DNA of 64,000 nt from JAEZKC01 sp046546375 (GTDB taxonomy: Bacteria; Fibrobacterota; Chitinivibrionia; Chitinivibrionales; Chitinispirillaceae): NCBI GenBank assembly GCA_046546375.1, contig JBKGXV010000005.1:1-64000 (forward strand). The letters run 5' to 3'. Positions 34,768 through 44,189 of the stretch are shown here, one piece after another; position 1 is the stretch's first letter; every line of letters starts with the position of its first letter. Both the position numbers and the translations under genes were made by a program. The notes below the pieces were generated by a model that made no database searches, was not told where the DNA came from, and was given only the letters and a program-made list of their open reading frames with translations.

Positions 34768-37700
34768 ATGAAATATGACAGTTTAGACATAATGACTGAT
34801 TTTGCCGATTTCGCATGCGAATTGTCCCTGGCGCGCGATATTGAATCAATCACCCGGATCGTAAGCAGATTCGCGAAATACAGCATTAGTGCGGACGGGG
34901 CGACATTCATTCTGCGCGAAAATGAAACCTGCTATTATGCCGATGAAGAATCCGTCCAACCTTTGTGGAAGGGCAAACGTTTTCCGCTGTCATCCTGTAT
35001 CAGCGGATGGGTCATTCTGAATGAAGAAACGGCAGTCATACAGGATATTTACTCCGATAACCGAATACCCGCTGATACATACAAACCGACATTTGTGAAA
35101 AGTCTGCTCATGGTTCCGATAAGGAGTTCAGATCCTCTGGGAGCGATAGGTGTATACTGGGCCCGGAACCATCTGCCTTCACCAGAAGAGAAGCACGTTC
35201 TGCAGACTGTAGCCAATACAACCGCTGTTTCAATTGAATCCATCAATACCAAAAAGCAAATGGAAGTTCATCTGGAGGCTCTCACAGATGAGCGTCAACG
35301 ATTGGACAGAATCATGAAAGGGGCGCACGTCGGAACCTGGGAATGGGACATTGTAAAAGACGAGATATTCTGCTCAGACCAGACACTTGAACTCTTCGGT
35401 TTTACAAACAGAGCTGAATTCAATGGAAAACTCGAGGATCTGGCTCGCCGCATACACCTGGGAGATGTGAAACGATGGCGTGAAAGTCTTGAAGCATGTG
35501 TCACCCGGGGGGCTGAACACAATATAGACTACCGCATAATTCTGCCTTCAGGAAAAATTCGGTGGATAAGCGCAACAGGTAACGCGGACCGCAATGCTGA
35601 GGACAAGGCAATCCGCATAATGGGGACACTAATAGACATTACCAATCGCAAGCAGGCTGAAGAACATCAGAGAATCGACAATGAAAAATTCACATCTTTG
35701 ATGAAACACACCTCCGAGGGTTTCTATCTTTTCGAAATGCCGCAACCGGTTCCCGTAGACATTGCCCCCCGTGAACAGATCAGACTTCTCTACCGGGGTA
35801 AAATAGTGGAGTGCAATGATGCACAAGCAAAGATGTACGGTTACGATTCCAGAGAAGAACTCATCGGCAGGTCGCTTACGGAACTGCATGGTGGCGCTGA
35901 AATAGAGGAAAATGTTGCTTTTTTGGAGGATTGGATCGGTAATCAGTACAGCATCACCGGCGCGGTCTCCAAAGAAACAGACAAAGAGGGCAAAACAGTC
36001 TGGTTCTCCAATAACATCACCGGAATCATTGAAGAAAATGCACTCATCCGTATATGGGGAACACAAACCGATATTTCTCAGATAAAAAAAGCGGAGGAAG
36101 AACTGCACAGACAGACCCAGATTATCTCACAGGTTCACGATTCCATTGCAACTACAGATATCGAAGGATATATCACCAGCTGGAACAAGGGGGCTGAAAA
36201 GTTGCATGGGTTTACCGCCGAGGAAGTGATCGGCAGAAATGTTGAGCACCTGTTCCCGCAGAAGTTCCGGAAGGTTATCCGTGATATTATCCATAACAAG
36301 CTCACCAAGACCGATACACACAGCCTTGAAGCGCCAATACGCACCAAAACGGGTGACGGACTGTATGTTCATTTGTCGATTTCTTTGCTAAAAGATGATA
36401 TGGGCAAAGTGATAGGCACTATCGGATATGCAGTGGATATAACAGAGCGCAAACGTACTGAGGAAACCCTTCGGAAAAACGAGGAGAATCTACGTATCAC
36501 CCTGGCATCTATCGGTGATGGCGTAATTGCCACTGATACGTCCGGGCAGATAAAACGCATGAATCCAGTAGCTGAAAAACTTACCGATTACACATTTGAC
36601 AATGCGAAAAACAGACATCTTGATGATGTGTTTCGTATTGTGAACTCACGCACACGCAAACCTGTAGAAAATCTGGTGAATAAAATACTGGCAACGGGCA
36701 CCATGACAGGAATAACCAATCATACCATGCTTATCAGCCGGTACGGCACAGAATATCCGATTACCCAGTCGGGCACTCCGATTCGTGATGATGAAGGAAA
36801 AATTGTTGGAGTAGTACTCGTATTTCATGATGTCACCGAAGAATATGCCATGCGGGAAGCATTGCGTCAGAGTGAAAGGGATATGAAACGTGCCCAAAGC
36901 CTTGCCCATGTGGGATCATGGCGTTTTGATTTCAACACCGATATGGCATACGGTTCGGAAGAAACCCGCAGAATTTATGGTTTTGACGAAAACGAAATAC
37001 CCATAAAGGTAATACAAAGCGTTCCGCTTTCAGAATACCGGTCCCAACTGGATACAGCAATGCGTGGATTGACAAAAGATGGAAAAGGTTATGATGTTAC
37101 ATTCAGAATCCGTCGTTTCAGTGATGGCGCGATACGCGACATTCACTCCCTGGCTGAATATGATGCCGAACAGAATATCGTTTACGGCATGTTGCAGGAC
37201 ATTACAGAGCAGAAAAAGGCCGAAATCGAACTTATCGAAAGCCGCACCCGTCTGGCTCTTGCGCTGGAAGCAGCCAATCTCGGTACATGGGACTGGCATA
37301 TTCCAAGTAATAAAGCCATTTACAACAATCGATGGGCACAGGCCAAAGGCTACGATCCTTCAGAAATCAAACCTCACTTTTCTTCATTTGAGGACCTTAT
37401 ACACCCGGAGGATTTTCCCAGGGTTCGTCAAAACATAAATGATCATTTAGACGGTAATACGAAATTTTACAATGCGACATTCCGTATGAAACATAAATCG
37501 GGTAACTGGCTCTGGATTACCGACAGAGGTAAGGTGGTGGAGCGAGATGAAAAGGGAAAGGCTATTCGAGTCTGCGGAGTAAACCAGGACATAACCGAAA
37601 CCAAACTGCTCAATGAAAGGCTTCGTCAGGCTGAAAAGATGGAAGCCATAGGCGCATTGGCCGGAGGCATCGCACACGACTTCAACAATATTCTCGGCGG

Positions 37701-38766
37701 GATTTTCGGATATGCCGAAATGTCTCTTTTGGATCTTCCGGAAGGAAGTCACCTTGCGGAGAACATATCAAGAATTCTACAGGCAGGTAAAAGGGCGAAA
37801 AATCTCGTAAGTCAGATACTTGCGTTCAGCCGTAAAGGTTATGAAAACAAATCTCCTCAATACCTTCATCCGGTGGTCAGAGAAGTTGTTTCGCTCATCC
37901 GGGCCAGCTTGCCCTCAACGATTGAAATAAAGGAATATATAGCCAAAGATACTCAACCGGTTTTGGCTGATCCCACAAAAATTCATGAAATCCTGATGAA
38001 CCTGTGCACCAATGCAGCTCATGCCATGAATGACAAAGGTACTCTTGAAGTGAGATATGAAGAAGTTTACGAGTCCAGAGAAATTAAAGGGAGAACCGGG
38101 ACCATTCCACCTGGTGGATATTCACTTATCACCATAAACGACACCGGTATCGGCATGGACGAATCGACACTAACCAAAATTTTCGACCCGTTCTTCACAA
38201 CCAAGCCGGAAGGTAAAGGCACGGGGATGGGGTTGGCCGTGGTGTTCGGAATCGTGCAGACTCACAACGGTGCCATTACTGTGGAGAGCACTCCCGGAAA
38301 AGGTACCTCATTCAGAATTTATCTTCCCAAATGCCCAGACGAAGTACAAAGAGGAACAGATACCAGCAAACAAGTTGAAAGTGGCTACGAGCGCATTCTC
38401 TTTGTTGATGATGAAAAATTGATATGTAAAATAAGTGAAAGCATTCTCACGAAACTGGGGTATGAAGTAGTAACATTCACCAACAGCAAAAAAGCACTGG
38501 ACTACTTTTCACAATACCCGGATACATTTGATTTGGTGATAACGGATCAGACAATGCCGAATATTACCGGTCTTGAGCTTTCACGAAAGATAAAAGAGGT
38601 ACGTCCTTCGATTCCCGTCATTATCGCTACAGGGTACAGCAAGGTTGTGGATGAAAAAAAAGCATTGGCGGCGGGGCTTGACGGATATATAAGAAAGCCG
38701 TTTCACAGAAGCGAAATCGCCCACAAGATACGGTCTGTTCTCGGTGAAAACCGGGTAAAATCGTGA
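34768..38766 (+). CDS. GAF/multi-PAS hybrid sensor histidine kinase with receiver domain
   Basis: This is a 1332-aa soluble protein. The ATG at 34768 follows GAGG by eight bases. In order it has a GAF domain (about 5-160), a chain of about six PAS/PAC units (about 165-940), a HisKA domain with His970 in GGIAHDFNNILGG, an HATPase domain with DTGIGMDES and TTKPEGKGTGMGLAV, and a C-terminal receiver with Asp1260 (VITDQTMPN). No membrane segment is present. It is orphan: no histidine phosphotransferase or output regulator lies beside it, so the receiver may act as an internal switch. The H-box is of the HDFNN class used by hybrid kinases. Confidence 0.95.
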   Translation: MKYDSLDIMTDFADFACELSLARDIESITRIVSRFAKYSISADGATFILRENETCYYADEESVQPLWKGKRFPLSSCISGWVILNEETAVIQDIYSDNRIPADTYKPTFVKSLLMVPIRSSDPLGAIGVYWARNHLPSPEEKHVLQTVANTTAVSIESINTKKQMEVHLEALTDERQRLDRIMKGAHVGTWEWDIVKDEIFCSDQTLELFGFTNRAEFNGKLEDLARRIHLGDVKRWRESLEACVTRGAEHNIDYRIILPSGKIRWISATGNADRNAEDKAIRIMGTLIDITNRKQAEEHQRIDNEKFTSLMKHTSEGFYLFEMPQPVPVDIAPREQIRLLYRGKIVECNDAQAKMYGYDSREELIGRSLTELHGGAEIEENVAFLEDWIGNQYSITGAVSKETDKEGKTVWFSNNITGIIEENALIRIWGTQTDISQIKKAEEELHRQTQIISQVHDSIATTDIEGYITSWNKGAEKLHGFTAEEVIGRNVEHLFPQKFRKVIRDIIHNKLTKTDTHSLEAPIRTKTGDGLYVHLSISLLKDDMGKVIGTIGYAVDITERKRTEETLRKNEENLRITLASIGDGVIATDTSGQIKRMNPVAEKLTDYTFDNAKNRHLDDVFRIVNSRTRKPVENLVNKILATGTMTGITNHTMLISRYGTEYPITQSGTPIRDDEGKIVGVVLVFHDVTEEYAMREALRQSERDMKRAQSLAHVGSWRFDFNTDMAYGSEETRRIYGFDENEIPIKVIQSVPLSEYRSQLDTAMRGLTKDGKGYDVTFRIRRFSDGAIRDIHSLAEYDAEQNIVYGMLQDITEQKKAEIELIESRTRLALALEAANLGTWDWHIPSNKAIYNNRWAQAKGYDPSEIKPHFSSFEDLIHPEDFPRVRQNINDHLDGNTKFYNATFRMKHKSGNWLWITDRGKVVERDEKGKAIRVCGVNQDITETKLLNERLRQAEKMEAIGALAGGIAHDFNNILGGIFGYAEMSLLDLPEGSHLAENISRILQAGKRAKNLVSQILAFSRKGYENKSPQYLHPVVREVVSLIRASLPSTIEIKEYIAKDTQPVLADPTKIHEILMNLCTNAAHAMNDKGTLEVRYEEVYESREIKGRTGTIPPGGYSLITINDTGIGMDESTLTKIFDPFFTTKPEGKGTGMGLAVVFGIVQTHNGAITVESTPGKGTSFRIYLPKCPDEVQRGTDTSKQVESGYERILFVDDEKLICKISESILTKLGYEVVTFTNSKKALDYFSQYPDTFDLVITDQTMPNITGLELSRKIKEVRPSIPVIIATGYSKVVDEKKALAAGLDGYIRKPFHRSEIAHKIRSVLGENRVKS

Positions 38767-39322
38767 CCGAGCAGCCAAAGTATAACGATGACCGGCATCC
38801 GAACGCAGTATAATCCGGTAATGCTCCTTCCCCGTCTGCATAGAGTTCCTCCTAGCCTGAGAATGTCTTGCCGCAGTTTCAGTCGCGAGCGATTACAAGG
38901 ATAACGCTTACTTGAGAGCGAGTTTCAACCGACTTGCCATGCAGTGTTTTGATTTCGAATTGAAAGATTATTACCAGAAGGGTTACTGGAGTGACCGGTA
39001 CATTCCATATTCAATAATCATCGATGGAAAAATTGTTTCCGATGTCTCTGTTTTCATCTTCGATTTCCTTTTAAATCAGGAAACAGTAAAATGTGAATAG
39101 AAAACAGCACACTGATGGTTTTAAATGACAAGAGAAATGTTTTTTCAGATCATAAAATACGATTTTCCCGCACTCACAAGAACGTAGCAGGAGCTTTCAT
39201 CAACATTTCACCCCGTCTGTATCCGACTCCCCCTTCTGACCGTTTTTTTCAACTTCCGGATGATGTATTTTAAAGAAGATCCTTATGAATCATGTTTGAT
39301 TATGTTACATGGAGAGAGTTGA
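38767..39322. other. Gap with GNAT relic
   Basis: This 550-base region between the hybrid kinase and the UPF0158 gene contains the GNAT-like relic at 38861-39100. The rest is AT-rich sequence without a recognisable gene. Confidence 0.5.
38861..39100 (+). pseudogene. Truncated GNAT-family acetyltransferase relic
   Basis: An open frame without a sensible start codon reads DYKDNAYLRASFNRLAMQ and then DYYQKGYWSDRYIPYSII, followed by DGKIVSDVSV. This matches the conserved N-terminus of one family of roughly 290-residue GNAT acetyltransferases, where a Tyr-Gln-Asn-Gly-Tyr-Trp element precedes IPYS. A stop at 39098-39100 ends it after about 80 codons, before the acetyl-CoA-binding part. The frame runs back to a TGA at 38858-38860 without ATG or GTG. 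It is therefore a degraded 5' fragment, not a working enzyme. Confidence 0.6.
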
Positions 39323-39760
39323 ATGAAGAAACCTACAGAAGAACAGATTGAGGAGATCGCAGAATGGCTTGAATGCGGACTGAAATCTTATTTTAATCTC
39401 AAAACCGGTGAAATAAAGACACTTCCTGATTTCGAAAACCAGATTTTCTGCGACAGGGAAATATGGGAAGAGGAAGCCGAAGATATCAGAGAAAACCCGG
39501 ATGATTATATTGAATTCGAAGAGCTCGGTTCTCGGGAAGAATTCAGGATAATGGCTGATTTCGCAAAGAGTATACCTGAATCCGAACTGAAAAACGAACT
39601 GATACGCGCATTGAACAGACCAAAACCGTTCCGCAACTTCAAATCGCTGATAGATTGTTCCGGAAATTACAGAAAGAAGTGGTTTGATTTTAAAAAACAG
39701 AGTTATATCGAGGCGGTTAAGGAGCAGTGGAAGTGGGAAATGGAGAATTTGGAGGAGTAG
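39323..39760 (+). CDS. UPF0158 family protein
   Basis: This 145-aa acidic cytosolic protein belongs to the UPF0158 family. The motif NLKTGEIKTLPD at about 24-35 and the helical, Trp/Arg-rich C-terminus (IDCSGNYRKKWFDFKKQ) fit the family. No biochemical role is established for it. GGAGAGAG precedes the ATG. It stands alone after the GNAT relic; such proteins are common in Bacteroidetes and relatives. Confidence 0.8.
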   Translation: MKKPTEEQIEEIAEWLECGLKSYFNLKTGEIKTLPDFENQIFCDREIWEEEAEDIRENPDDYIEFEELGSREEFRIMADFAKSIPESELKNELIRALNRPKPFRNFKSLIDCSGNYRKKWFDFKKQSYIEAVKEQWKWEMENLEE

Positions 39761-39879
39761 GTCTGCTCAGAAATGCAGCAAAACAGCTGCTGCATAAAAG
39801 AACTACTTCCCGACCGTTTTTTCTTTTATTTTCCTCTTAGCTCAGGAACCATTTTCACTTAAACCCTTTAAGTATTCAC

Positions 39880-40734
39880 ATGATAGACGAAAAGAGCGAA
39901 ATCACCTCCATTCTCAGAAACGCGCTCAAAGAAGATCTCAACGATGCCGGCGACATCACCTCGGAAGCCATTTTCGGCGAAAGCGACTACGCCAGAGCTG
40001 TTATCCGCAGCAAAGAATCAGGGGTACTGTCGGGAGCGTTTCTGATCAAACCCCTCTTTGAACTGGTCGATGACAGCGTTGCGGTTGAACTGCTGAGTTT
40101 TGATGGAGAAGAGCTTGAGCCGGGAAAGAAGATCTGCACCCTCGCAGGGCCGGTAAAAGCTATTCTTGCCGGAGAGCGCACGGCTCTCAACCTCCTTCAG
40201 AAGCTCAGCGGAATTGCAACTGTTACCTCAGAGATGGCCAAAATGCTTTCGGACAAAACCCGCCTTCTGGATACCCGCAAAACCACTCCCGGGCTTAGAA
40301 TCATCGAGAAAAAGGCAGTCGTACACGGTGGCGGGCATAATCACCGTTTCGGCCTCTATGACATGATTCTTATCAAAGACACCCATGTAAAACGCGCGGG
40401 CGGAGTCAAAGAAGCTCTGGGCAAAGCACTCAGATGGAGAGGCGAAAAGAGCGAACCCCGCATAGAAATCGAAGTCCAGACGGTGGATGAATTCATGGAA
40501 GCAGCCTCGCTCAGCCCTGAAAGAATCATGCTGGACAACATGACGCCCGATGAAATCGGGATCTGCGTGGAGGAACGGAACAGCCGTGACCTTCCCGTCG
40601 AACTCGAGGTAAGCGGCAATGTCACCCCCGATACTCTACCTGCCATAGCGGATACGGGAGTGGATTTCATCTCCTCGGGAGCGATTACCCACAGCGCCCC
40701 CGCTCTGGATATCCATCTGGTCATAGAGTCCTGA
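39880..40734 (+). CDS. nadC: Nicotinate-nucleotide pyrophosphorylase (carboxylating)
   Basis: This 284-aa enzyme converts quinolinate and PRPP to nicotinate mononucleotide in NAD synthesis. Landmarks are the N-terminal ALKEDLNDAGDIT, LLDTRKTTPGLRI near 130, GGGHNHRFGLYDMILIKDTH and the C-terminal VDFISSGAITHS. The full-length family pattern is intact. No nadA or nadB is adjacent. It starts a three-gene cofactor operon with birA 11 bases downstream and then coaX. The ribosome binding site is weak. Confidence 0.96.
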   Translation: MIDEKSEITSILRNALKEDLNDAGDITSEAIFGESDYARAVIRSKESGVLSGAFLIKPLFELVDDSVAVELLSFDGEELEPGKKICTLAGPVKAILAGERTALNLLQKLSGIATVTSEMAKMLSDKTRLLDTRKTTPGLRIIEKKAVVHGGGHNHRFGLYDMILIKDTHVKRAGGVKEALGKALRWRGEKSEPRIEIEVQTVDEFMEAASLSPERIMLDNMTPDEIGICVEERNSRDLPVELEVSGNVTPDTLPAIADTGVDFISSGAITHSAPALDIHLVIES

Positions 40735-40745
40735 ACGGAAGTCGT

Positions 40746-41495
40746 ATGCTCCCTCATGCTCTGAACGGACTCGCCTTTGTGGAACGGTTCTACTCCTTTA
40801 ACGAGATCGACTCCACAAACGAGTATGCCAGAAAGCTCAAGCACTGCCCTCAAAAGGGGATCTATGTGATTCAGGCCGAAAAGCAGAACGCGGGAAGAGG
40901 CCGCAGAGGGAACTCTTTCTTTTCGGTGCATGAGGGCGGGTTATGGGCCAGCCTGATTACCCCGGTGAAAAGCATTTCGGAGCATTTCATCCACAACAGA
41001 GCAATTTCCATCGCGATCTGCGAAACACTGAGAAAAACAGACCGCACCAGAAATGTGAAAATCAAATGGCCCAACGATATCTACTGGGGTGACAGAAAAA
41101 TCGCGGGAATCCTTCTTGAAACAGTTCCCGTTTCCTCCAAAGCGCTCATCGTCGGATTCGGGCTGAATGTGAATATCCCCCTTGAATCCTTTCCTCCGAT
41201 CCTGCAGCAGAGTGCCACCTCCCTTCTCAACGAAACAGGAAAAAGGCATTCACCTTCGGAGCTGCTCAGAAGCATACTGAGGCATTATTATCACTGCTGC
41301 TCAGCGGACCAGAGAAACATGCATGGATTCTACTGCAGTTATCTGTACAAACCCTCCAAAAGAGTAACTCTGGATGATCTGACGGGGGACCTGGAGAAAG
41401 TGGAGCAGGATGGACGGATCGTAATCCGTACAGATGACGGATTGGAGAAGTTCACCTCGGGCACACTTCGTTTTCTGCCCGCCCCAAAGGCCTGA
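40746..41495 (+). CDS. birA: Biotin--[acetyl-CoA-carboxylase] ligase
   Basis: This 249-aa protein is the catalytic-only (group I) form: no N-terminal HTH, so it is not a biotin repressor. The biotin-binding loop AGRGRRGNSFFSV and the KWPNDIYWGDRKIAGILLE stretch are intact, as is GFGLNVN. A short C-terminal SH3-like domain follows. It biotinylates carboxylase BCCP. It sits between nadC and coaX in a cofactor operon, 11 bases after nadC. Confidence 0.95.
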   Translation: MLPHALNGLAFVERFYSFNEIDSTNEYARKLKHCPQKGIYVIQAEKQNAGRGRRGNSFFSVHEGGLWASLITPVKSISEHFIHNRAISIAICETLRKTDRTRNVKIKWPNDIYWGDRKIAGILLETVPVSSKALIVGFGLNVNIPLESFPPILQQSATSLLNETGKRHSPSELLRSILRHYYHCCSADQRNMHGFYCSYLYKPSKRVTLDDLTGDLEKVEQDGRIVIRTDDGLEKFTSGTLRFLPAPKA

Positions 41496-41506
41496 AAGAG
41501 GTTTTG

Positions 41507-42271
41507 ATGAGTGAAGATTTTAAAAATGTTGTTCTTGCAATCGATATCGGCAGCTCCCGGACTCATCTGGCAACAGTTGACCTCACCACCCTGTCATGCC
41601 TGAAAAAAAACACTCTGGATAACGGAAATATCGAGACTCGCCTCTCCTCTGTTCTGCAGGATCACAAAACCAGTTTTTCTGTTCACAAAGTGAACATATC
41701 CTCCTGTGTACGGGCATTTGCTTCCCTGACAGCTGAGATCTGCAGAGAATCGGGGATAAAAAACATAACCGAGATCAGAGCAAAAGATGATCTTCCGGTG
41801 AGTTTTTTTTATGATAAGGTGGAAACACTGGGCTCTGACAGGGTTGCGGACTGTATTGCATGCAGCAGACTTTTCGGAAAGAAAAACTGCATCATTATTG
41901 ATTCAGGAACTGCAATCACAATTGATTATCTGTACAAGGGAACGCAGTTCGAGGGAGGAGCGATTCTTGCCGGAATCGGCCTGCAGCTCAAGGCGCTGCA
42001 CCTGAACACGGACGTTCTCCCGCATCTGGACACAAATGAGAAATTCACCCCTGTTCTTCCTGGCAGATCAACTGTTGAGGGAATCGGCTCTGGAGTTCTT
42101 TACGCCACAGCCGGAGCGATAAGCAGATGTGTACAGGTATACAAAGAAAAGTACGGACCTGATGTGGTGACAGTGGCTACCGGAGGCGGATGGCCAGTCA
42201 CAAAAGATCTTATCGACTTCGAGTATCGGCATATCCCCGATCTGACTCTTATCGGTACAGCCTGCTTTTAG
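41507..42271 (+). CDS. coaX: Type III pantothenate kinase
   Basis: This 254-aa acetate-kinase-fold enzyme phosphorylates pantothenate, the first step to CoA. AIDIGSSRTHLATVD near the N-terminus, GSDRVADCIAC and IDSGTAITID are its phosphate and substrate motifs. The ATG at 41507 has AGAGG six bases upstream; a TTG one codon earlier is less likely. It ends the nadC-birA-coaX operon, and the convergent nnrD gene stops five bases beyond. The later CoA step enzyme CoaBC is encoded 7 kb away. Confidence 0.93.
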   Translation: MSEDFKNVVLAIDIGSSRTHLATVDLTTLSCLKKNTLDNGNIETRLSSVLQDHKTSFSVHKVNISSCVRAFASLTAEICRESGIKNITEIRAKDDLPVSFFYDKVETLGSDRVADCIACSRLFGKKNCIIIDSGTAITIDYLYKGTQFEGGAILAGIGLQLKALHLNTDVLPHLDTNEKFTPVLPGRSTVEGIGSGVLYATAGAISRCVQVYKEKYGPDVVTVATGGGWPVTKDLIDFEYRHIPDLTLIGTACF

Positions 42272-42275
42272 TTAA

Positions 42276-43838
42276 TCAGCATTCAGGATCCGTGTTATTG
42301 ATGATTGTGAGATTCCTGAAAACCCCGGAGATATGATCCACCACATCCTCTGCCATTACTGAATACTTTGTGAGCGCTTTTCCCGCCAGGTGTCCGGCTT
42401 TGCCCTGGATGGAAGCTCCCAGCACAGCAGCATTGATGCACAGACATCCCTGAGCGATCAAAGAGGTGATGATACCGCTCAGCACATCTCCGCTTCCAGC
42501 AGTTGCCAGAGAAGAATCACCAAATGGTATGATGTAGGTTTTGCCATCCGGTGATGAAACCAGTGTGGGATTTCCCTTGAGCAGGATGGTCACATTGAAT
42601 TCCGCGGCTTTACGTTTCAATTCGTTTACAGTCTCCAGGGGATCCCGGGACAACTCTCCGAAAAGTCTCTTCCATTCACCTCTGTGAGGAGTGATTATCA
42701 CCTCCCCTGCATGCTCTTTCAATTCATCCGCACGGTCTTTGAACGCATTGATTCCATCCGCATCGAGCACAATCGGTATTTTCACTTCACGTATCAGCTC
42801 CCGCACCAGCGTTACAGTCTGAGGATTGTGCGACAACCCCGAACCGATACAGAACGCATCCATTCTGGTGCAAAGAGAAACCACCTGATCCAGAGCGTCA
42901 TGAGAAGCTGTTCCCTGACGTGTTTGCAGGATCGGATGAAGAACCGGTTCGGTCACTTTGACAGCCATGGTATCAAGGAGGGATTCCGGTACCGCAAGGT
43001 GAACCATGCCGCATCCGCTGCGCAGTGCAGAAAGGGAGGCAAGTGTGGCAGCGCCGGTCATACCTCGGGAACCGCACAACAGAAAGGCAAGTCCGTGATC
43101 AATCTTGGAACCGTTCTCTTTCCGTAGCGGAAGAATGCCTTTGAGTGCTTCATCGTCGGGAAGATACACATCCTCCTTCTGTTCAACGATAACCTCCTCG
43201 GGATACCCCAGATCCTTCACAATCAGCTTACCCACGTTTTCTTTTCCGGGGTAAAAGAACTGTCCCAGTTTGGGAAAACCCATGGTTACGGTCACATCGG
43301 CTTTGATGCAGGGAGAACCGGGCGTTCCATCATCGTTGTTGAGCCCCGAGGGAGTATCCACCGCAAGCACCTTCACCCCGGAGGCATTCACAGCTCCGAT
43401 AGCCAGAGAGTACAATCCGCGGGGATTACCTTTAACTCCCGTACCCAGCATAGCATCGATCACAAGCGCATAGCGGTTCAGATTTGAAAGATCCTCCACA
43501 TCATCCACCACAAAGCAGCTTCCCTTTCGGGAGGAAAATTCATTGTAGGCTATGTGAGCCTCACCGGTCAGGCTTTCCACTTCGCACAGAGAATAGCACA
43601 TGACTCTGTAACCTGCATCCAGAAGCAGGCTCCCTGCGACGTAGCCGTCTCCCCCATTGTTTCCTTTGCCGCAGATGATGGCGATATCCCCGCACTCGGG
43701 AGCGGGAACGATATCCTTTACCGTTTCGAAGATGCCCATTGCGGCTTTGAGCATGTAGGAATAGCCGATAGTGGGATTCCCCCCGATGGAGACCTCGTCA
43801 ACACGTCTCATTCCGGCAGTCGTGAAAACAGGAATCAT
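42276..43838 (-). CDS. nnrD: Bifunctional NAD(P)H-hydrate epimerase/dehydratase
   Basis: This 520-aa protein joins an N-terminal YjeF epimerase (about 1-215, with CGKGNNGGDGYVAG and VIDAMLGTG) to a C-terminal ADP-dependent dehydratase (about 230-510, with HRGEWKRLFG and ATAGSGDVLSGI). It repairs hydrated NADH and NADPH. The dehydratase P-site Asp in GSGDVL is intact. GAGG lies close to the ATG. It converges with coaX and is separated from radA by a 350-base gap containing an inverted-repeat-bounded element. Confidence 0.95.
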   Translation of the reverse strand: MIPVFTTAGMRRVDEVSIGGNPTIGYSYMLKAAMGIFETVKDIVPAPECGDIAIICGKGNNGGDGYVAGSLLLDAGYRVMCYSLCEVESLTGEAHIAYNEFSSRKGSCFVVDDVEDLSNLNRYALVIDAMLGTGVKGNPRGLYSLAIGAVNASGVKVLAVDTPSGLNNDDGTPGSPCIKADVTVTMGFPKLGQFFYPGKENVGKLIVKDLGYPEEVIVEQKEDVYLPDDEALKGILPLRKENGSKIDHGLAFLLCGSRGMTGAATLASLSALRSGCGMVHLAVPESLLDTMAVKVTEPVLHPILQTRQGTASHDALDQVVSLCTRMDAFCIGSGLSHNPQTVTLVRELIREVKIPIVLDADGINAFKDRADELKEHAGEVIITPHRGEWKRLFGELSRDPLETVNELKRKAAEFNVTILLKGNPTLVSSPDGKTYIIPFGDSSLATAGSGDVLSGIITSLIAQGCLCINAAVLGASIQGKAGHLAGKALTKYSVMAEDVVDHISGVFRNLTIINNTDPEC

Positions 43839-43914
43839 AGGACCTCATTTCGGTTAAAGGCAACAAACGTACGGAACAGAAGAAGCAAACAAATACCGTA
43901 CCAATATAGTTTAT

Positions 43915-44189
43915 GGGGTCGGATCATGGCTTTACCTTCCAAGCCGTTGCATTCTCACCTTTTCTTATATTGCTTCGGTGCGAAAAGGACGCTTGGAGCA
44001 CTGTTTCGGAGGCAGTTTTGGGGGGTTGAACGATATAAGCCCTGTCTGAAATCAGGCTTTTTCCCGTCTGTTACGGAGAACGCCTTGAAACGGGGTCTGA
44101 AGCGCTTAAAATATGATTCTAAGGAGCGGAGATCGCCTCGTTTTGCTGCTAAGTGATTGATTTCAAAGAGATGCTCATGGTCCGACCCT
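43915..44189. repeat. Inverted-repeat-bounded 275-bp element after radA
   Basis: GGGGTCGGATCATG at 43915-43928 and CATGGTCCGACCCT at 44176-44189 are imperfect inverted repeats (12 of 14 positions). They bound a stretch that contains a 76-codon plus frame (43926-44156, starting MALPSKPLHS, strongly Lys/Arg-rich) and a small hairpin followed by TTTTT near 44038-44062. The right end sits at the radA stop codon. No transposase is encoded, and no target-site duplication or second copy is visible. A MITE-like element, a regulatory structure, or chance are all possible. Confidence 0.35.

Noticed and set aside
43554..44156. 200-codon plus-strand frame across nnrD and the following gap
   Set aside because: Most of it is antisense to nnrD. 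Only the last 76 codons fall in the gap, and they have no recognisable product.
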